6,771 nucleotides of DNA, taken from contig JAFDJC010000177.1 of assembly GCA_019307665.1 (NCBI GenBank), forward strand, positions 1-6,771. The letters are read 5' to 3'. The notes beneath the pieces were generated by a model. The model was given only the letters and a program-made list of their open reading frames with translations, was not told the origin of the DNA and ran no database searches. A program made the position numbers and the translations under genes. This document shows, one piece after another, positions 6,632-6,771 of the stretch. Origin of the DNA: Deltaproteobacteria bacterium (lineage in GTDB: Bacteria; Desulfobacterota; Desulfobacteria; Desulfobacterales; SURF-7). How positions within the stretch are numbered: position 1 is the stretch's first letter; each line of letters starts with the position of its first letter.

Positions 6632-6675
6632 AATCTTTGATTTTTTTCATTAAAGTCCTGTAAGAATGCAAATAC

Positions 6676-6684
6676 AAGGAGAGG
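6676..6684 (+). promoter_or_regulatory. Strong ribosome binding site of the truncated right-edge gene
   Basis: AAGGAGAGG precedes the ATG at 6688 with AAGGAG six bases away. An in-frame TAA at 6661-6663 closes the frame upstream, so this ATG is the start. Confidence 0.8.
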
Positions 6685-6687
6685 AAA

Positions 6688-6771
6688 ATGGATAATATTG
6701 ATTATTCTCAGCGGTCAGATGATTACAAACGGATTGAAAAAGCGATTCAATTCATCGAGGCTAATTTCAAA
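6688..6771 (+). CDS. AraC-type HTH protein, N-terminus only; probably Ada-like
   Basis: Only 28 codons are inside the window; the frame runs open off the right edge. They read DYKRIEKAIQFIEANFK from residue 12, after a short polar leader. This resembles the first helix of AraC/XylS-type DNA-binding domains, and most closely the start of fused proteins with an AraC HTH followed by a methylated-DNA-protein cysteine methyltransferase domain, which usually begin DY-RI--AI-FIE--F before a PSL--IA helix. Such proteins repair O6-alkylguanine and may activate their own expression. The repair domain and its PCHR motif are outside the window, so a plain AraC regulator is equally possible on what is visible. 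The start is well supported by the Shine-Dalgarno and an upstream in-frame stop. Confidence 0.6.
   Translation, partial: MDNIDYSQRSDDYKRIEKAIQFIEANFK

Larger units (their letters stand above)
6164..6687. other. AT-rich divergent intergenic region with hairpins, no gene seen
   Basis: These 524 bp separate two divergently oriented genes and must hold both promoters. I see no small gene with a good start and ribosome binding site on either strand. The region is clearly richer in A and T than its neighbours, with T-runs near 6377-6400 and 6474-6480. It contains three inverted repeats (6428-6448, 6498-6518, 6589-6631). A TATAGT at 6482-6487 could be a + strand -10 box but has no good -35 at standard spacing. 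The 8-mer atgaatag occurs twice, at 6514-6521 and 6572-6579 on the + strand. Confidence 0.6.

Overview
The window is a moderately AT-rich stretch of bacterial chromosome. The gene content suggests a Gram-negative bacterium, most likely a deltaproteobacterial sulfate-reducer lineage (Desulfobacterota). That is an inference from three things: a TRAP transporter operon that carries its own TPR lipoprotein, a very long Trp-rich TPR protein, and the codon bias. No rRNA or other taxonomic marker is present, so the assignment is tentative.

Layout. (1) Positions 1-2396, + strand: the 3' part of a giant TPR protein. The frame is open from the left edge, so the gene starts outside the window; 797 residues are visible, with 21 complete 34-residue TPR units, two short acidic linkers and a Lys-rich tail. 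(2) Positions 2419-6163, - strand: a tight four-gene operon transcribed leftwards in the order tatT-like lipoprotein, dctP-like binding protein, dctQ-like small permease, dctM-like large permease. The junctions are a 13-bp gap, a 14-bp overlap and a 4-bp ATGA overlap. This is the arrangement of a TPR-protein-associated TRAP transporter (TPAT), first described for Treponema pallidum TatT/TatP. The large permease and the TPR gene converge with only 22 bp between their stop codons. (3) Positions 6164-6687: a 524-bp AT-rich divergent intergenic region with three inverted repeats and no convincing small gene. (4) Positions 6688-6771, + strand: the first 28 codons of a gene whose N-terminus looks like an AraC-type HTH, probably of the Ada-like alkylated-DNA-repair kind; the rest is off the window.

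How the genes work together. DctP should capture a solute in the periplasm and deliver it to the DctQ-DctM permease, which imports it with a cation gradient. The TatT lipoprotein, probably held at a membrane facing the periplasm, should partner DctP. By eye the binding protein lacks the Arg that clamps carboxylate substrates in ordinary TRAP receptors and has aromatic-rich segments instead, so its ligand may not be a simple C4-dicarboxylate. The large TPR gene and the AraC-type gene are on the other strand, and nothing in the sequence ties them to the transporter.
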